Positions 33,935-46,157 of a stretch of 64,000 nt of DNA are shown here, piece by piece. A model generated the notes under the pieces. It saw nothing but the letters and a program-made list of their open reading frames with translations, did not search any database and was not told where the DNA came from. The translations under genes were made by a program, and so were the position numbers. This DNA comes from Cephalotrichum gorgonifer (Eukaryota > Ascomycota > Sordariomycetes > Microascales > Microascaceae): assembly GCA_900312665.1 (NCBI GenBank), contig ONZQ02000001.1, forward strand, positions 3,107,538-3,171,537, written 5' to 3'. Position 1 is the stretch's first letter. Each line of letters opens with the position of its first letter.

Positions 33935-34763
33935 GAATAAGAGATCAGGGAGGAGAGCAGAGGTTTAGAGGGTTGAAGGCTGCTTGCGGGTTTTGCGCCC
34001 GATGGACCGTCGCTACCATTGCCAGGACCGAGTGTGCTGTGCCAATAAAGTCAGGGGCGGCGATACCCCAAGCAAATGTACGATACTAAATGGCCGGGCT
34101 AGATACGCCATTGTGTACAACATGTAATAAGAGGCGAGAGGCGGGGCAACCATATAGAGTCTAACATGGACGGAAGAGATTGTTGTCTCATAGCCTCACC
34201 GGCGACCCCAAAATGAAAAAGTCGATGATGTGAAAGAGCCCATCTATTCATATATAAACTTAACGCCTGCCCTTGCCCCCAACCCGCTTACTCCCTACCC
34301 GCCCAAAACTGAATCACATCAATTATAGGCCCTCGAGCTATCTGCCTAGCTCCAACTCGCGCCCCCCAATCTGAATTCCTAAAGGAGGACAAAGCAGAAA
34401 AGCCAAGAGCTAGAGAGATATGAGTGGTGAGAAAACGGTGCTCCCGGCGCCGTATCGAGAACATGCCGTAAAACAAATGAGAGAAGAGAAGAGGGCGAGT
34501 AGAAACAGCTTGGCTTCCCTGATACGCTGCATCTTTCATCTCATACTGCCACCTCGTCGTCGCTGCTCCAGGGGCCCCATTCTAAGAGTCCTCCACAGGT
34601 GCAGCCTCCCCCCCATCCCTCCTCCCCCCCCCCAAAAAAATGGGACGTCAACTCCTAAAATGAGTCTCGACCGTCGATCAGACGCGTCGAGAGTAAAATT
34701 GTGCAAAAAAAAAAGAACAATCCTCCTACCAGCGCCACCGAGGAATGCTATACCGACACTACC
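33935..34763. other. Shared 3' region between convergent SAM35 and GID1 genes
   Basis: No gene seen. AT-richer than its flanks, with A runs near 34700 that fit 3' untranslated sequence. Confidence 0.5.
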
Positions 34764-37410
34764 TTAGACGTCCTCGGGCTTTGGGATGGCGGCAGTGATA
34801 TCTTTCATCGAGAAAAAGGCACCGGGCCCTCCCTCCCTCAGATCACGCACGAGACTGGACGTATCCTCGTACAGCTTGGTCAGGTCCGCACTAGAAGACT
34901 TCCCAAGAGAGACTAGAACACACAGTCTGGGTTAGCGGGCCTCCCATATGGGTGTTGATATCCAGACGGGGCAGACACTCACTCAGTATCATCGAGTTCA
35001 CCGTCTCAGCAGCCTTGGCGCGCTCCTTGTTATCCATCAGGTGCGCCACCTTGGGCTCCCTCAGAGGATTGGGGTAAGCCATCAGCGACCAGATGTCCTC
35101 CAGCGTCTTCTGCACCTCCTTCCTCAGGTCGTTCCTATACTCGGCCTGGAGCTGCTGCCCGTACTCTATTAGGTCACGCTCCAGGTCTTGGAGTTCCCCG
35201 AGGTACTCTAGCCCATCCTCGGTATCCATGTTTTCCCACGACACGCCTTCGACACCATTAGTGTCCACATCCATGGCCTGCGAGGGGTCGACACCATTAG
35301 TCGCTTTCTTGCCGCCGTCGTAATGTGACCTAATCTCGGCCGCCGTCCGGACCATCTCGATGAACCTGCGGCACTTGAGCTTGAAATAGACCAGCTCATT
35401 GTCCACCAGGACGCTGGGATAACATGTATCGATCAGTCGGAGTGCCCGGTCGATGTCACCCTCCAATATCGCCTTCCGGATCTCTATTGACAACGTTAGA
35501 CTTCTGGATCAAACGTGAACCCCTCGAGTTGGATGCCTTACGCTGCCGGTTGGTCGCATCCTGGTCGTCCTTGACGTTAATAGTAGGCGCATCTTGGGTT
35601 CCAATGGTGAGGGCTTGTCTCTCCGACTGTATCTCCTGAGCAAAGGCCCGCGCCGTTTCAACGTATCCATCGTGCTGAAGAAATTGGAGCACCTAGAAAG
35701 GAACCCGTTAGCCGGCCATTCTATAACCGCGTCTGTGGGAGAGTAGGGGTAGGATGATTCGCATACCAATGACTGGATAAGATCCGTCTCTCCCAAGTTC
35801 ACCGGCGCACCATCGAGACGAAGCTCAAGGCTCGAGGGACTAGCAGCGTGTAAGCTGAATTCATCATATGGTCTTCTCTACTCAGGAGTAGAGCATACCT
35901 TGTGTTCCATATCTCGTCCTGAATTCTCCTCTTCTCACGCTAATAGTATCATTCCATCAGTGCCCGCACAGGGATAGTCAAATTCACCCAGAGTCCAGAG
36001 TAAACTTACCCGCATCATGCCGTCGATATCGAAAACGAATGGTGTATGTCCAAAGTTCGTCCTGATGTGCTCTCCATACTTCTTCAAGCCAACCGAGGGG
36101 TACAGCTGCCCCTTTACATCGCGGAAGGCAGCACCTGTGGAAGCGGATGATGTGTCAGAAAACCCAACCAAGCCAAGATGGGACAAGGGGGGAGAAAAAA
36201 GGGGGGGGAGAAGGGCAGGATCGGCCGGGACTATCTATGCATACCGAGATTATGGCCATTCTTTGTAAAGAAGATACACCCGGTGTTGAAGTTGATCCCG
36301 CACCCAACGATATCTCCAGTCGTATATTTCGGCCCGTATGTCTTCCCACAGTTAGTGTCATGGAAGCAATGCCCATCGTCGCCGTGGTACCCCCATGAAT
36401 CCGTCTCCCACCCCGGGGGTCGAGAGAGCTGAGCACTCTTCGTAGAAAGCCCGATGCCGATCGTAGTGCTAGATACGCCGCGTTAGCGCACCTTGCCTAT
36501 ATGTGCCCCAGGCGGGGGAGGGGGGCGAAATGGTGTCCGGGGTCGGTATCGCCACTTACTCATCCCGCTTTCCATAGGTGATGGCCACCTCAAAGTAGTA
36601 AATGCCACACTCGGGGGGGATGGGGTGGTCGGCCCGTATCGAGGCGGCCTCGTATTCACTCCCCGACTTATGGGAGGTGTACCGGACCTCTAGCCCCTCG
36701 TTCATGACGTCGATGCCCGACGGCCACCTGTCGGTCTTGCTCCATTTCGACGGGAGAGGCGGCACCACGCTCGGGTCGTCGTCCTGGGTAGCGGGCTTCT
36801 CTATGATGTCAAACGAGGCCGACTCGCTCTGCTGGGGCGGTTTGGTGGGGAGGCCGTTGTTCGCCGGGGACGGCGAGGTCAGGGGGGCGGTCGCTGGGCC
36901 GTCCCGCGACCTGTTGGCTCGGCGGGCCTTCAGCTTCGCCTGGTGTGCTTCTCGCAGCTTGAGCGCGTACGCGGTGTCGGAGAGGTAGGATGGTATGAAG
37001 AAATCGTCCAGGTCACGCTGGGTGTCGTCGAGGAAGGGAGGGGTGGTGAATAGCTCGAAGGCCCTCGAGAAGGAGGGGAGGTGTGTCGGACGGGAGGCAG
37101 AACCGGCTGCCGGATGAGTCGACGCGGCGTTTGGGGGCTGGAAATACTGGTCGTTGGCCATCTCGCGGCTTCGGACGGAGCTGTAGTGGTTGGATCCGGA
37201 ATAAGGTTCGGTCTCGTCAATTGCGGAGTCCGACGTCATGTCGGGATCTTGGTGTAAGAATTGGGCCAAGGCGGAGATGCGGCTAGGATGGTGGTAGAAG
37301 CCCGGGCCCGAGCCAGGCACGCGAGGAGAGCCGATCGAAACGTACGAGAAGTGGTTGCGCGACGAGTTCGAAGAGTATCCTGAAGGGTTGCCCGAGTGAG
37401 AGTTCGACAT
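34764..37410 (-). CDS. GID1: Gid1/RanBPM-like SPRY-LisH-CTLH-CRA protein, eight exons
   Basis: Exons 37410-36560, 36468-36245, 36134-36010, 35939-35899, 35854-35767, 35692-35542, 35483-34983 and 34912-34764. All junctions have GT and AG ends, phase is kept throughout, and the product is 709 residues. It is the scaffold of the GID/CTLH ubiquitin ligase that in yeast degrades gluconeogenic enzymes when glucose returns. Evidence: a Ser-rich, disordered first ~190 residues; a SPRY domain around 230-400 with IYYFEVAITYGKRD, IGIGLSTKSAQLSR, YTTGDIVGCGINF and CIFFTKNGHNLG. Then LisH-like VNLGETDLIQSLVLQFLQHD and GYVETARAFA, CTLH IRKAILEGDIDRALRLIDTC with PSVLVDNELVYFKLKCRRFI, and the CRA helices (LEYLGELQDLERDLIEYGQQ and on to AETVNSMIL). 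This is the most intron-rich gene here; exon 4 is only 41 bases. Confidence 0.93.
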
Positions 37411-39584
37411 TATGAGGGGGGTGGGTCGTGTCGGAAGGTGCTCAGGTTGCGAGGGGGGCGGGTATAGCCGGGGCAGCTCCTGAGGGTGCCCAAAGAGTGG
37501 CCGTCGAAGCTACCTGGAGGCTAGAGGTAGTGGCTAGGCAGTAGGTTGAACGGGGGCAAGCACGGTCAAAGTGGGCAGGTCAAAGGTCAACAAGAGGTCT
37601 ACATGTATACGAGTACAGAGTTAGGGAAGGTGGGAAGGAGGTTGGAGGTGGGAAGATAAGAGGTTTGGTCGCTTAGTCAATTTGAGGAGATCATAGTCGG
37701 TCTCAGTCATGGAAGGAGCGAAACAGCGCTGGACTCTACAGTCTGCAGCATGCCAGCCGCTCTCCCGCCCAGGATGCCCAGGAGTTACCCACCTATTACC
37801 ACTATTCATACAAGTACTACCGATATTGCTATTGGTACCCATCACACTCTCGCCAGCACCACTCTGGAACATGCATTGGCACCTCCGCTGCAAACGGACA
37901 GGTCGGTTTTTGCTTCTATTACCCCTTACTCTGCCCTGTTCTTTTCTTTGTACATTATTTCCCCTCTCTTCATTATTCGTGTGGTATTATTTTATTTATG
38001 CCATGTACACTTGAACGCATCCACTTGCGGTATGACCGTTTAGACTGCTTGCGTCGCTAGCTCTCTTGCCTCTTACTTCAGAGTTCCGGTCTCCGGCTGA
38101 TGACGGAAGAGTGTACAAGTATTGCAAGTACAAGTACCCGCGACGGTAGTGATCACCAGGCCTTCCACTCTTATTGTGGCCGGATAACTGTTCCTAAAAC
38201 TTGGGCACGTCGTACTCAAAGGTATTACGAAAGAGAAGGGTATCAAACACGAAAGTGAATGCAGGTGCCAGGTCCGCGTCTCCTTCCTGCAGTGCTAGCC
38301 CCGCCCCGACGCTATCATATTTAGATATACGAGTACGGAGGGGGGAAGTAGTCACGAGTGCGTGATAAGACTCTCGAGACACGAGGGGGAGATGGTGAAT
38401 GGACTCCTCTCCTCGCCTCTCCCAGGCAGACCTCCCTCGGGTGATCACTGATGGGTCGGACCGTCAACCCCTCCGCCCCCCTAGGTTCCCCCCTCTCACC
38501 GCGCCACGTCTCCATGTTTCTGGCTGAAATGGGGCATGGGGAGGAAGGGAGGAGGCAAGGAGGGTCCTGAAGACGTTCTAATACCTGATTTATCAGCACA
38601 GAGCAGGCCTGGGGAATGTGGTAGTCACACGAGGTCCGGCCCGTGGTTGGTTTCGCGGGTGGAAAGTGAAAGCCTCCCCTCCACCAGGTATGAGTACTCG
38701 TACATACTGACAGGTTCCTGATTCCGTCATCCCAAAGCAGGAACACCACACAGTCACTTGATAGGTATTTCCGTCCCTTAGTCTCGCGCTATTACGAATC
38801 GAGGCGAGTGACTTGACGGAATCAGGCATCACGTGCTCGACTTCCATACCGATTCTCGTCCGCCGTCCATCCTTCCCTCAGTCGTACTTTCACGACGGCA
38901 AAAGTCCATCCGAAACACCGCATCCCCCAGTCTTGCAACTTGATAGTCCGGTTCTTCCAGCCCCTAAAATCACGTACCTTTTAGTAAAAAAAAAAAAAAA
39001 AAAAATAAACATGTCTTAACGTATTGGAGGCTGAGCACATGTTTACCAGCTAGTTTCTACTTTCCAGACACGCCCGTGCATTATATGTTTACTAGTATAT
39101 TCTGTAGTAGTCTTCAAGGCGCCGGCCAGATGGGCAGGAACACTCTGAAACCTCCAATAACCCCTTCTATTTCGCCAAACTCCAAAGCAATTCTCAAAAA
39201 AAAAATCCAGAGTGCCAAACGGCAACACCTGGCTATTCAATGTTTTACAATCCAGCCCGGAGTCCGAGCCTCGAGCGTGTGAACCTTGGTACCGTAACCC
39301 CGGTCCCGCTGCCGCCCCGTACATGAATCCTCAAGCGCCAGTTTCCATGCCATCCTTAACCACCATAACGCCTCCGACTTTACCGTCGCCTAAAACAATA
39401 CGGCGGCCATAGTAGACCGCGAAAAAAACAAACCCAAGAACCTCTTGGAAGAGATGTATCAAAGGTGTCAAACATCCACCATGACATGTCGGCAGTATCA
39501 GAAACTGCGTATGCTGTGCGTTGTAGAAGAGCATGGTGCCAGTGCTTCACGCTGTGCCAAGCAAACCTCGGTGAGGCAAGGCCA
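37411..39584. other. Intergenic region upstream of GID1 and downstream of IES4
   Basis: No gene supported. The left part is the GID1 promoter. TACGAGTAC or CTCGTAC words occur near 37608, 38328 and 38697, and the related TACAAGTAC word near 38130. A run of about 19 A lies at 38987-39005. Confidence 0.45.
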
Positions 39585-40617
39585 TCATGAAGCCGCCGCA
39601 ATAGGCGTAGGGGCCGGGGAGCTAGCCGGCACGCTGGGAGGCGCACTCGGCATCTCGACGTCTTGGCCGTTCGCGGTCTCCTTTCCACTTGCAGCATCCT
39701 GCCCATTCGTAGCGCCCTCGCCGTTGGTGACACCATTGGGAGTGTCTCCATGGCTCTTGTTGTCACTTTTCCCGTCGTCCTTTGTCTGGTTTTCGTCCTT
39801 GTTCTCCTTCACACTGCCATCCGCGGAAACCCCGGTGGACTCGGTATCGGGCTTGACTTCCTCCACGGCAGGCCGCTCGGGAGCTTTCCATCGTGGGATC
39901 TCCCACACGATTCCCGTGAAGCTCTTGAACTTGCAGGAGCCCCTTGTCCACTTCCGACACGGCTTTCCGGAGCGGTCGAGGGCCCTGAGCCCGGCGTTGA
40001 TGGCGCCCTGGTTCGCCCTCGGACCGAGCTTGTGAGACGCGCCGCCGCGGCCGGTGCCGGCTTCGCCCGTTCCGTCGTCACTGTTTATCAGACCAAAAAA
40101 TTAGCTGGAGGTCCCTTCTAGGCATGCATCGAGTTGAATAGAACACAGGGGGGAAGGGGGGAGGGGGCAGGGCAAGCACGTACACTCTGGCCCTCTTCTT
40201 GGGACCAGGCTTTCCACGGGACTTGGGCTCGCCATTCGGCGCCGCCCTCTTGGTCCCTTTCTTTCCAGGAGGGCCCATCGGCCCAGGCGTGCCGCTTGGA
40301 GCAGGCGTACCGGGATTTGAGTCCGTCGCAAGCTCTCCGTTGGCTTGGGTCGCGGCCTGGCTGGACGTCTGTGGCGACCCGCCGTTCGTCTCTAGAGGTG
40401 TTGCCGAGCCATTCTCTTTGGTGTCTTTGGCTTCCGCGTCGTCTTTGACGGGCGTGGGAGAGGGAACCCCGGATGCAGGCTCCTTGGCAGGGGAGCCCGT
40501 GGTAGATGGCCCCTCGGTAGCGGATTCCTTGAGGAGCTCCTCCAGCTTATCCGTCGAGACGGTAAGCGTGACGATCAAGGTATTCTTGGTATTGCTTGGT
40601 TTTCGAGGAGGTGCCAT
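39585..40617 (-). CDS. IES4: INO80 chromatin-remodelling complex subunit Ies4
   Basis: Exons 40617-40184 and 40080-39585 (GTACGT donor, ACAG acceptor, 103-base intron), 309 residues. Ies4 is a fungal-specific INO80 subunit; in budding yeast it is phosphorylated by Mec1/Tel1 and links the complex to checkpoint responses. Evidence: the N-terminus MAPPRKPSNTKNTLIVTL followed by STDKLEELLKE is the usual start of the family, and the second exon carries the core GLRALDRSGKPCRKW followed by FKSFTGIVWEIPRW. Between them is a Ser/Thr/Pro/Glu-rich linker and a basic, Gly/Pro/Lys-rich stretch (KKGTKRAAPNGEP, KPGPKKRAR) that may bind DNA or serve as a nuclear localisation signal. The last ~100 residues are low-complexity Asp/Glu/Asn/Gly. 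Only the two conserved blocks carry the identification; the rest is disordered. Confidence 0.88.
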
Positions 40618-42458
40618 CGCGATGCTGTGGCTCTCGTGTCGTCTGTAGTGGGTGGTCGACGCGGTTGTCCCGGAGGCCTAGGTTTTGTCGACGTTCCGTC
40701 GAAGCGGAAAAGGGTTGGGGAGGGAGGGTGTTTCGTATTTAAGCGTGCCTCGTTCCTTTTCGTCGCGAAGCAAGACGTTGGGTTTTCCCAAACAAAAATG
40801 GCCGACTAGCGAATGAGCAGAAACTGACGGTCGGTCGGGTTTGGTCTAAGGTCGAAAAAACCTAGGCCGGCTGACGTCGTCACGGGCGGTGCAAAGCGAC
40901 TCGGGAATTTGTCTCGAAGGAAATGGATGGTAAATAGATGGGAGGAAGTCCGGGGAGGGATGGGATGACTTCGTGGGAATTAGGACCCGACGTGGCGGGA
41001 TTATTAGGGATCGGGAGTGGTGGTGGAGAGGTTTCGCGTATTCCGTACTAGGCGGAAAGGTGGAAGGGCTGATCCCCCAGAGGCTGTGCTCAGTCGGGAG
41101 AGCGGTTATTACACGTGTAGGTGAGAAGGCGGCGACGATGATGGATAATTTGGTGGATGGGATGGTGATGATTTGGGAAGGGGAGAGATAAAGATGGGTT
41201 ATTGTTATTGTTGGGGATGGGGTGTGTGCCCTCCAGGAAGTTTGGGGGATCCGGTCTCATTTTGTGTCTTTTTGCCCGGCGACCCAGGAGGGCGTAGGCG
41301 TGGGACGGAGACATTAAAACGGTGGACTTCGCCATTTGGCTTTGGCTCACCTCTCGCCGCTCCCGAATTTCTGGCCAAGGGAGTATTAGTTTTAGAAGCA
41401 CATCTCCTTGTTCAGGGATTCGGCGCGTGTAAGGGGGCTAGCCGTGCACGGACTCGCGTACGGCCCCGACCGGCCCGCCACCTAAGCGTGCCAGGTGCCA
41501 GGAGGACGTAACTGACCGGATTTGGTAAGTCTATTGATGACTTGTAAATAAGGTATCAAAATGATGAATCACGCATGTGGGGCCCCAGAGTGATGACAAA
41601 GGACAGAGCGGCACCACATACCCCCCGGTAGTGGGTTTGTGGAGTAATACCGCGCCCAGACCCTCCCAATTCTCATGCCCACTCTGGAGTACACAGTAAT
41701 ACAGCCAACTATACAGCTAACAACCAATGCAGAGCTTGCCAGGGTCGGGGTTTCCCGGTTCATAAATCCGAGCATCGCTTGGTTCATAATCCCAGGCGTC
41801 TCACAGCGCGGCATCCGACAATACCGGCGACTGCGATCCATACTTGGGCTGGTTTCCGCGGCTCGCTCTTATGGCATGGGCCAGACCGTTGTTCGGAAGA
41901 CGGGCATGTGTGCTTGCGCTCGCGATCCCGAGCAAGCATGAAGCTACCGTGTTCGATAGCTAGAGGTTGTTTGGGGACGGGACGATAAGACGGCGCGGGA
42001 GAAAACACCAAGCCAACATGGGGGGGCATATTCAACGGATTACGTCCCGCAAAAAGGAGTATGGTGAGGCGTGCCGTTTCGTTTGTCAACTTCATCTGGG
42101 AGGTGTCAGGGTCGCATCAGAGGAAGATCTGTGCTGTCTTCTTATCACTTCGCCCAGCCGACAGGATTGCGCCCTCATTCCTGCTTATGCCTACTCGCAC
42201 TCGATTCGTACCACAGCGGATCCACAGCTCGTCTTTGAGAGCGCCCGCAAGCCTTCGCCTGCTTTACAGGGAGCAAGACCAACCCGTATGATAAGAAAAG
42301 GGGCCCCCCGGAGCGGCTGGTCACCCACTATCGGCGACCTCGGCTCTTGAATACCCAGCCCTCAACCAAGGTGCCTGAAATTATTCGAGCCCGCTTGGGT
42401 TGCGTTGGGTGACCTCTCTCACCTGATTGGAGAGCCAGTCCCGGCGCCGCTCCGACAC

Positions 42459-42484
42459 TGTGGCCGGAACAAATTCCGGCCACA
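42459..42484. promoter_or_regulatory. Palindrome A upstream of the dioxygenase gene (arms 11 bp)
   Basis: Perfect inverted repeat: left arm TGTGGCCGGAA, four-base spacer CAAA, right arm TTCCGGCCACA. It contains CGG and CCG triplets facing each other eight bases apart, the geometry bound by dimers of Zn2Cys6 fungal regulators. It sits about 790 bases before the dioxygenase ATG. Symmetry is seen directly; a regulator-binding role is inference. Confidence 0.6.
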
Positions 42485-43016
42485 CCCCACCCCGAGGCCG
42501 GGCGAGGCCGGCAAGCGTCGGTTATAAGGCGCGGTGAGCGGGGGAACGTGCTTATACTATTACCCAATGCATTGCTCCGGAAGTTCTTCGCCCCCCCTTT
42601 TCGTTTCCCGGTCCAGTCCGTTTCCAAGGTTGGGTGGGAAATTATTCTACTTGGAGGGCCTCATCTGCTGCTCGCTAACCTGATCCCACCACACCTTGGA
42701 GCGCGAGACTAACACAGCGTGGCTGACCCAGGGGCGATATATGAGGACGGGTGCAGCTTTATAAGTAAATACGTACCACTGAGCTAATTCGCCATTGCGA
42801 CTTTGTGACCCCCTTTCCATGTTTCTTCGAGTCGTCTCTCTCTGTGAGACCGGCCCTCGAGGGGGAGAATGGAACTTCTCACTACGATGCCTTGGTAGGA
42901 CCCGGGTGGAAGGAGCATATCAAGGTTTTCCTGTTGGCTCGGCTATGACAAAGAGAAACTGCGGTAATACTCTCCAGTTCCATGTCGCGGTGGATGCCTC
43001 CTCGCTCGCCCCCGCT

Positions 43017-43046
43017 CCCGTGGCCGGAACGGATTCCGGCCACGGG
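43017..43046. promoter_or_regulatory. Palindrome B upstream of the dioxygenase gene (arms 13 bp)
   Basis: Perfect inverted repeat: left arm CCCGTGGCCGGAA, spacer CGGA, right arm TTCCGGCCACGGG. The inner ten bases of each arm match palindrome A exactly, and the spacer length is the same, while the outermost arm bases and most of the spacer differ. It sits about 230 bases before the dioxygenase ATG. Two copies of such a long symmetrical site in one promoter suggest a specific binding site. Confidence 0.65.
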
Positions 43047-43276
43047 CTACTTAGGCGGCGCGAGCAGCGCAGAACCCCCCAGAAAAACCTACTCGATTTC
43101 AGACTCTCATGAATACCACTTTTATCAGACGGCCTCTTCAATAAGGACCATAATTTTTCATCATCTCCCCATCTCGTTCCACATTATCAAAACGTGCTCT
43201 CAGAGCCCCCAACCCCTAGCCTAGACACACACAAACACACCTACACACACACCAACAAGGACCAAGCCTACCAATC

Positions 43277-44854
43277 ATGCCGGCCGTCGCAGTGCAGCAC
43301 GATGTCCAGGTCCTGGAGGACACCCGTCCCAACGACACCACCCTGCCCCCCTTCATGGTGTCCAAGACCCGTGGCTTCCTCCCGCGCATGGACCCCATCG
43401 TCCGCCTGCCGGAGGAGTTCGCGCAGGTCGAGAGCCTCCTGGCGCGCATGCCCATCAAGAAGCTCGACGGCCAGCCCGGCCTCCTGGCCGAGTTCAGGCT
43501 CGGCGAGGTCGTCGACTCCGAGCTCCCGGACCTGACGGACCGCGTCGACAAGTACAGGGACAACCTCCCCATCGTGAACGCCCTGTACAGGGACTATTCG
43601 TTCCTCGCGTCGGCGTACCTTCTGGAGCCCTGTCATGAGAGGCTCCTGAAGGGGGAGTCGTACGGGCTGGGGAGGAATAGGCTCCCCCGCCAGATTGCCC
43701 GGCCCATTGCCAAGTGTGCCGAGATGTAAGTTTTCCTCCTTCGTCGCCTCAATTCCACATTTCGTGCCCCCGGGAAACGAACGCATAAGATATAGAGGAC
43801 TGACATATCCCCACTCTTAAGCTCCGGCTTCAAGCCATGGATGGAGTACGCGGGGTCCTACGCCCTGTTCAACTACCGGCTGGAAGACCCGGCGGCGGGC
43901 ATGGACTACTCCAACCTCCGGCTCATCCGCGCCTTCGAGCACGGTCTGGACCCCACGTCCTCGGAGGCGGGCTTCGTCCTCGTGCACGTCGACATGGTCA
44001 AGAACTCCGGCCCGCTCGTCGCGGGTACCATGACCTGCCTCGACGCGCTCTCCCCCACCAGCCGACACGCCACGAACCCCGTCGCGCGGCGGAGGGAGTT
44101 CAACGGCGGGCTCCGCACGGTGCTGGAGACGATGGAGAAGGTCAACGCGACGATGGAGACGATGTGGGGCAAGTCCAAGCCGTCGTCGTACACGTCGTTC
44201 CGCACCTTCATCTTCGGCATCACGTCGCAGTCCATGTTCCCCAACGGCGTCGTGTACGAAGGGGTAGGCGACGAGAAGCCCCTGTCGTTCCGCGGCGAGA
44301 GCGGCGCCAACGACTCCATGATCCCCCTCATGGACAACCTCCTCTGCATCCCCATGCCCGACACCCCGCTCACGGAGATCCTGCGCGACTTCAGGCAGTA
44401 CAGGCCCAGCAACCACCGCGCCTTCCTGCAGATGGTCAAGGGGCGGGCCCTCGAGGCGGACACCAGGTCCTTTGCCCTCTCGCCCGGGACGAACGAGGAC
44501 GGGGGCGAGGAGGGTGCCGCCGAGGTGCTCGAGTCCCGCCGCCTCTGGCTCCAGGTCCTCAACCAGGTGCGCGACTTCCGGTGGCGCCACTGGTGCTTCG
44601 CGCGCGAGTACATCATCAAGAAGACGGAGCACCCGACCGCCACGGGCGGAAGCCCAATCCTCACGTGGCTGCCGAACCAGCTGGAGGCGGTGCTGGACGA
44701 GATGGCGCGTGTGGACGAGCAGGTCGGGGCGGGGGCGGGGATCGATCTCGGGGAGAAGTGCCGGGATATCATGGAGCTGGCGACCAGACAGCGGGTGGCG
44801 CTCCAGAAGGAAGTGGATAGGTACTGCGCTGAGAGGGGGGTTTCGCGGAAGTAG
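43277..44854 (+). CDS. Indoleamine 2,3-dioxygenase-like heme enzyme
   Basis: Exons 43277-43725 and 43822-44854 (GTAAGT donor, TTAAG acceptor), 493 residues. Family members use heme iron and O2 to open the indole ring of tryptophan to N-formylkynurenine, the first step towards NAD (BNA2-type) and kynurenines. Evidence: start LPPFMVSKTRGFLPRMDP, the central FRTFIFGITSQSMFPNGVVY, then SFRGESGANDSMIPLMDNLL (which supplies the Ser/Gly-rich distal pocket) and RPSNHRAFL, whose His near 348 is the expected proximal heme ligand. The C-terminal helix LNQVRDFRWRHWCFAREYII is also typical. Length suits the longer fungal IDO forms rather than the ~400-residue vertebrate enzyme. Fungi often carry several IDO paralogues with different substrate affinity; which class this is needs a tree. 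Two perfect palindromes in the promoter hint at dedicated transcriptional control. The gene is strongly GC3-biased. Confidence 0.92.
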
Positions 44855-45914
44855 GCCCGCCTCAGACCGACGGCCACTGGGTGTGGTAGTCGCGGCCTAT
44901 CCGAGCAGCTGCTTATGTAGAGAGAGAGGCGGGGGGAGAGGTTAGGCCACTGTGAGAAGTGCGACGTGAGACGAGCGACTGGCGATTCTCCGAGGGAAAT
45001 AGCAGAATGCAACGAACACTTGATTTGAAACACACCTGTATGTAGTCTATCAAATCCCTGTGTATCCCCCCCAAGTCTGGTCTGTCCGCTCTCAAAGCCA
45101 GTCGTACATAAACAAACCCAGCAAGCAAAGTGAGTCCGAGTAACCTCCCGAGCCTTGGTTACTCTCAAGGGAGACAACCCACCCGAGATATAAGATATTA
45201 AGAAAGAACCCCCAATACGCCACTGGACCCCCCCAAAAAAATTACCCAAAGAGACCAAAAAATGATTCCCCGCGCAGATCCATTTGTTGCGCCCGAAAAA
45301 AAAGTTTGCGAAAAGTGTCCTTCGCCCCGATTATTCCCTGCGTTCCGTCCGGGCCGGACTTATCCAAAGGGCCTTTGAGAGAGAGAAAAAAAAGCAGTCG
45401 TGTAGGAGAGAAAGCGGTATATGAAAACATGAGAAGAAGAAAATGAAAGGAAAAAAAAAAGATCCAGGGAGAGGGAGTGGCTCTTCCGTGGGGTCATTCC
45501 ACAGTCTGGTCCCAGGCTAGCCTCCCCCTCGCCCTAGATCGCGTTCAAGCATCAAGACCAGGATATAGGTGTGGCTGGCGAGGGTGTCTGATGGAACTGA
45601 GTTTGGATCGCTTTTCGGTCGTCGTCATAGGTGCGAGAGACGCAGTCGTTGTTGCCCTGGGATGGTGTAGCACGCCCAGTATGGTATGCACGGTAGTGGG
45701 GCAAACCACCACAGGGCCAACGCCTTGGCACTTCCAACTTCCTACTTCCGACCTCCCCCGGAAGCGGAAGCGAAAAACCGAGGGCGACGACGGGAGAGCC
45801 AAGACATCACAAGCCGCCCACGCCCACGCGCCACGCCCACGTCCGGTCCCTCGCATTGCGCCCCAAGTTCGTAGCAGAAAGCTAATGGTGGGGAGACCGG
45901 GCGGGAGGGCGCGG
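44855..45914. other. Shared 3' region right of the dioxygenase gene
   Basis: No gene supported. The dioxygenase gene (+) and the small gene (-) converge here. Open frames such as 45545-45937 are low-complexity and overlap one another on both strands. Confidence 0.45.
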
Positions 45915-46157
45915 CTACGAGAGCGTGTACCCCTCAAAGTCCCTCACCATGACGGCCACCTGCGCCCTCTTCGCGGCCTCGGCGACCAGCGTGAGGTCCC
46001 TAAGGAACGCGTCCGCCGATCCCTGCGTGCCGCCCACGGGCGCGGACGCCATGCTCGCTCCGGCGGCGGCGGCGGCGGCGGGGAGGGAGAGGTGGGAGAT
46101 TGTCGTCGTCGTGGCGGACGTCGAGGTCTGTCTGGGGGAAGATATCGGGGCGTTCAT
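45915..46157 (-). CDS. Small unrecognised protein (80 residues)
   Basis: I do not recognise it with certainty. Single exon with ATG at 46157. The first ~40 residues are Ser/Thr/Ala-rich (poly-Ala coded by a GCC repeat), then a compact, helix-like C-terminal segment: ADAFLRDLTLVAEAAKRAQV and AVMVRDFEGYTL. The amphipathic end and abrupt switch to a non-repetitive sequence look like a short conserved protein, and the antisense and other frames lack this character. A pyrimidine-rich leader with a CT-rich tract lies just upstream on its strand, as for the verified genes here. A GTGAGG within the last 15 codons could be an alternative donor giving a longer spliced product. Confidence 0.5.
   Translation of the reverse strand: MNAPISSPRQTSTSATTTTISHLSLPAAAAAAGASMASAPVGGTQGSADAFLRDLTLVAEAAKRAQVAVMVRDFEGYTLS

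Larger units (their letters stand above)
40618..43276. other. Divergent promoter region between IES4 and indoleamine dioxygenase
   Basis: No gene supported; open frames such as 41967-42350 show no motif. It holds two closely similar palindromes (42459-42484 and 43017-43046), annotated separately, and a CA-rich leader tract at about 43225-43258 immediately before the dioxygenase start codon. Confidence 0.5.

Noticed and set aside
43906..45258. 450-residue minus-strand open frame
   Set aside because: Antisense to exon 2 of the indoleamine dioxygenase; no motif, Ser/Arg-rich as expected of a shadow frame.
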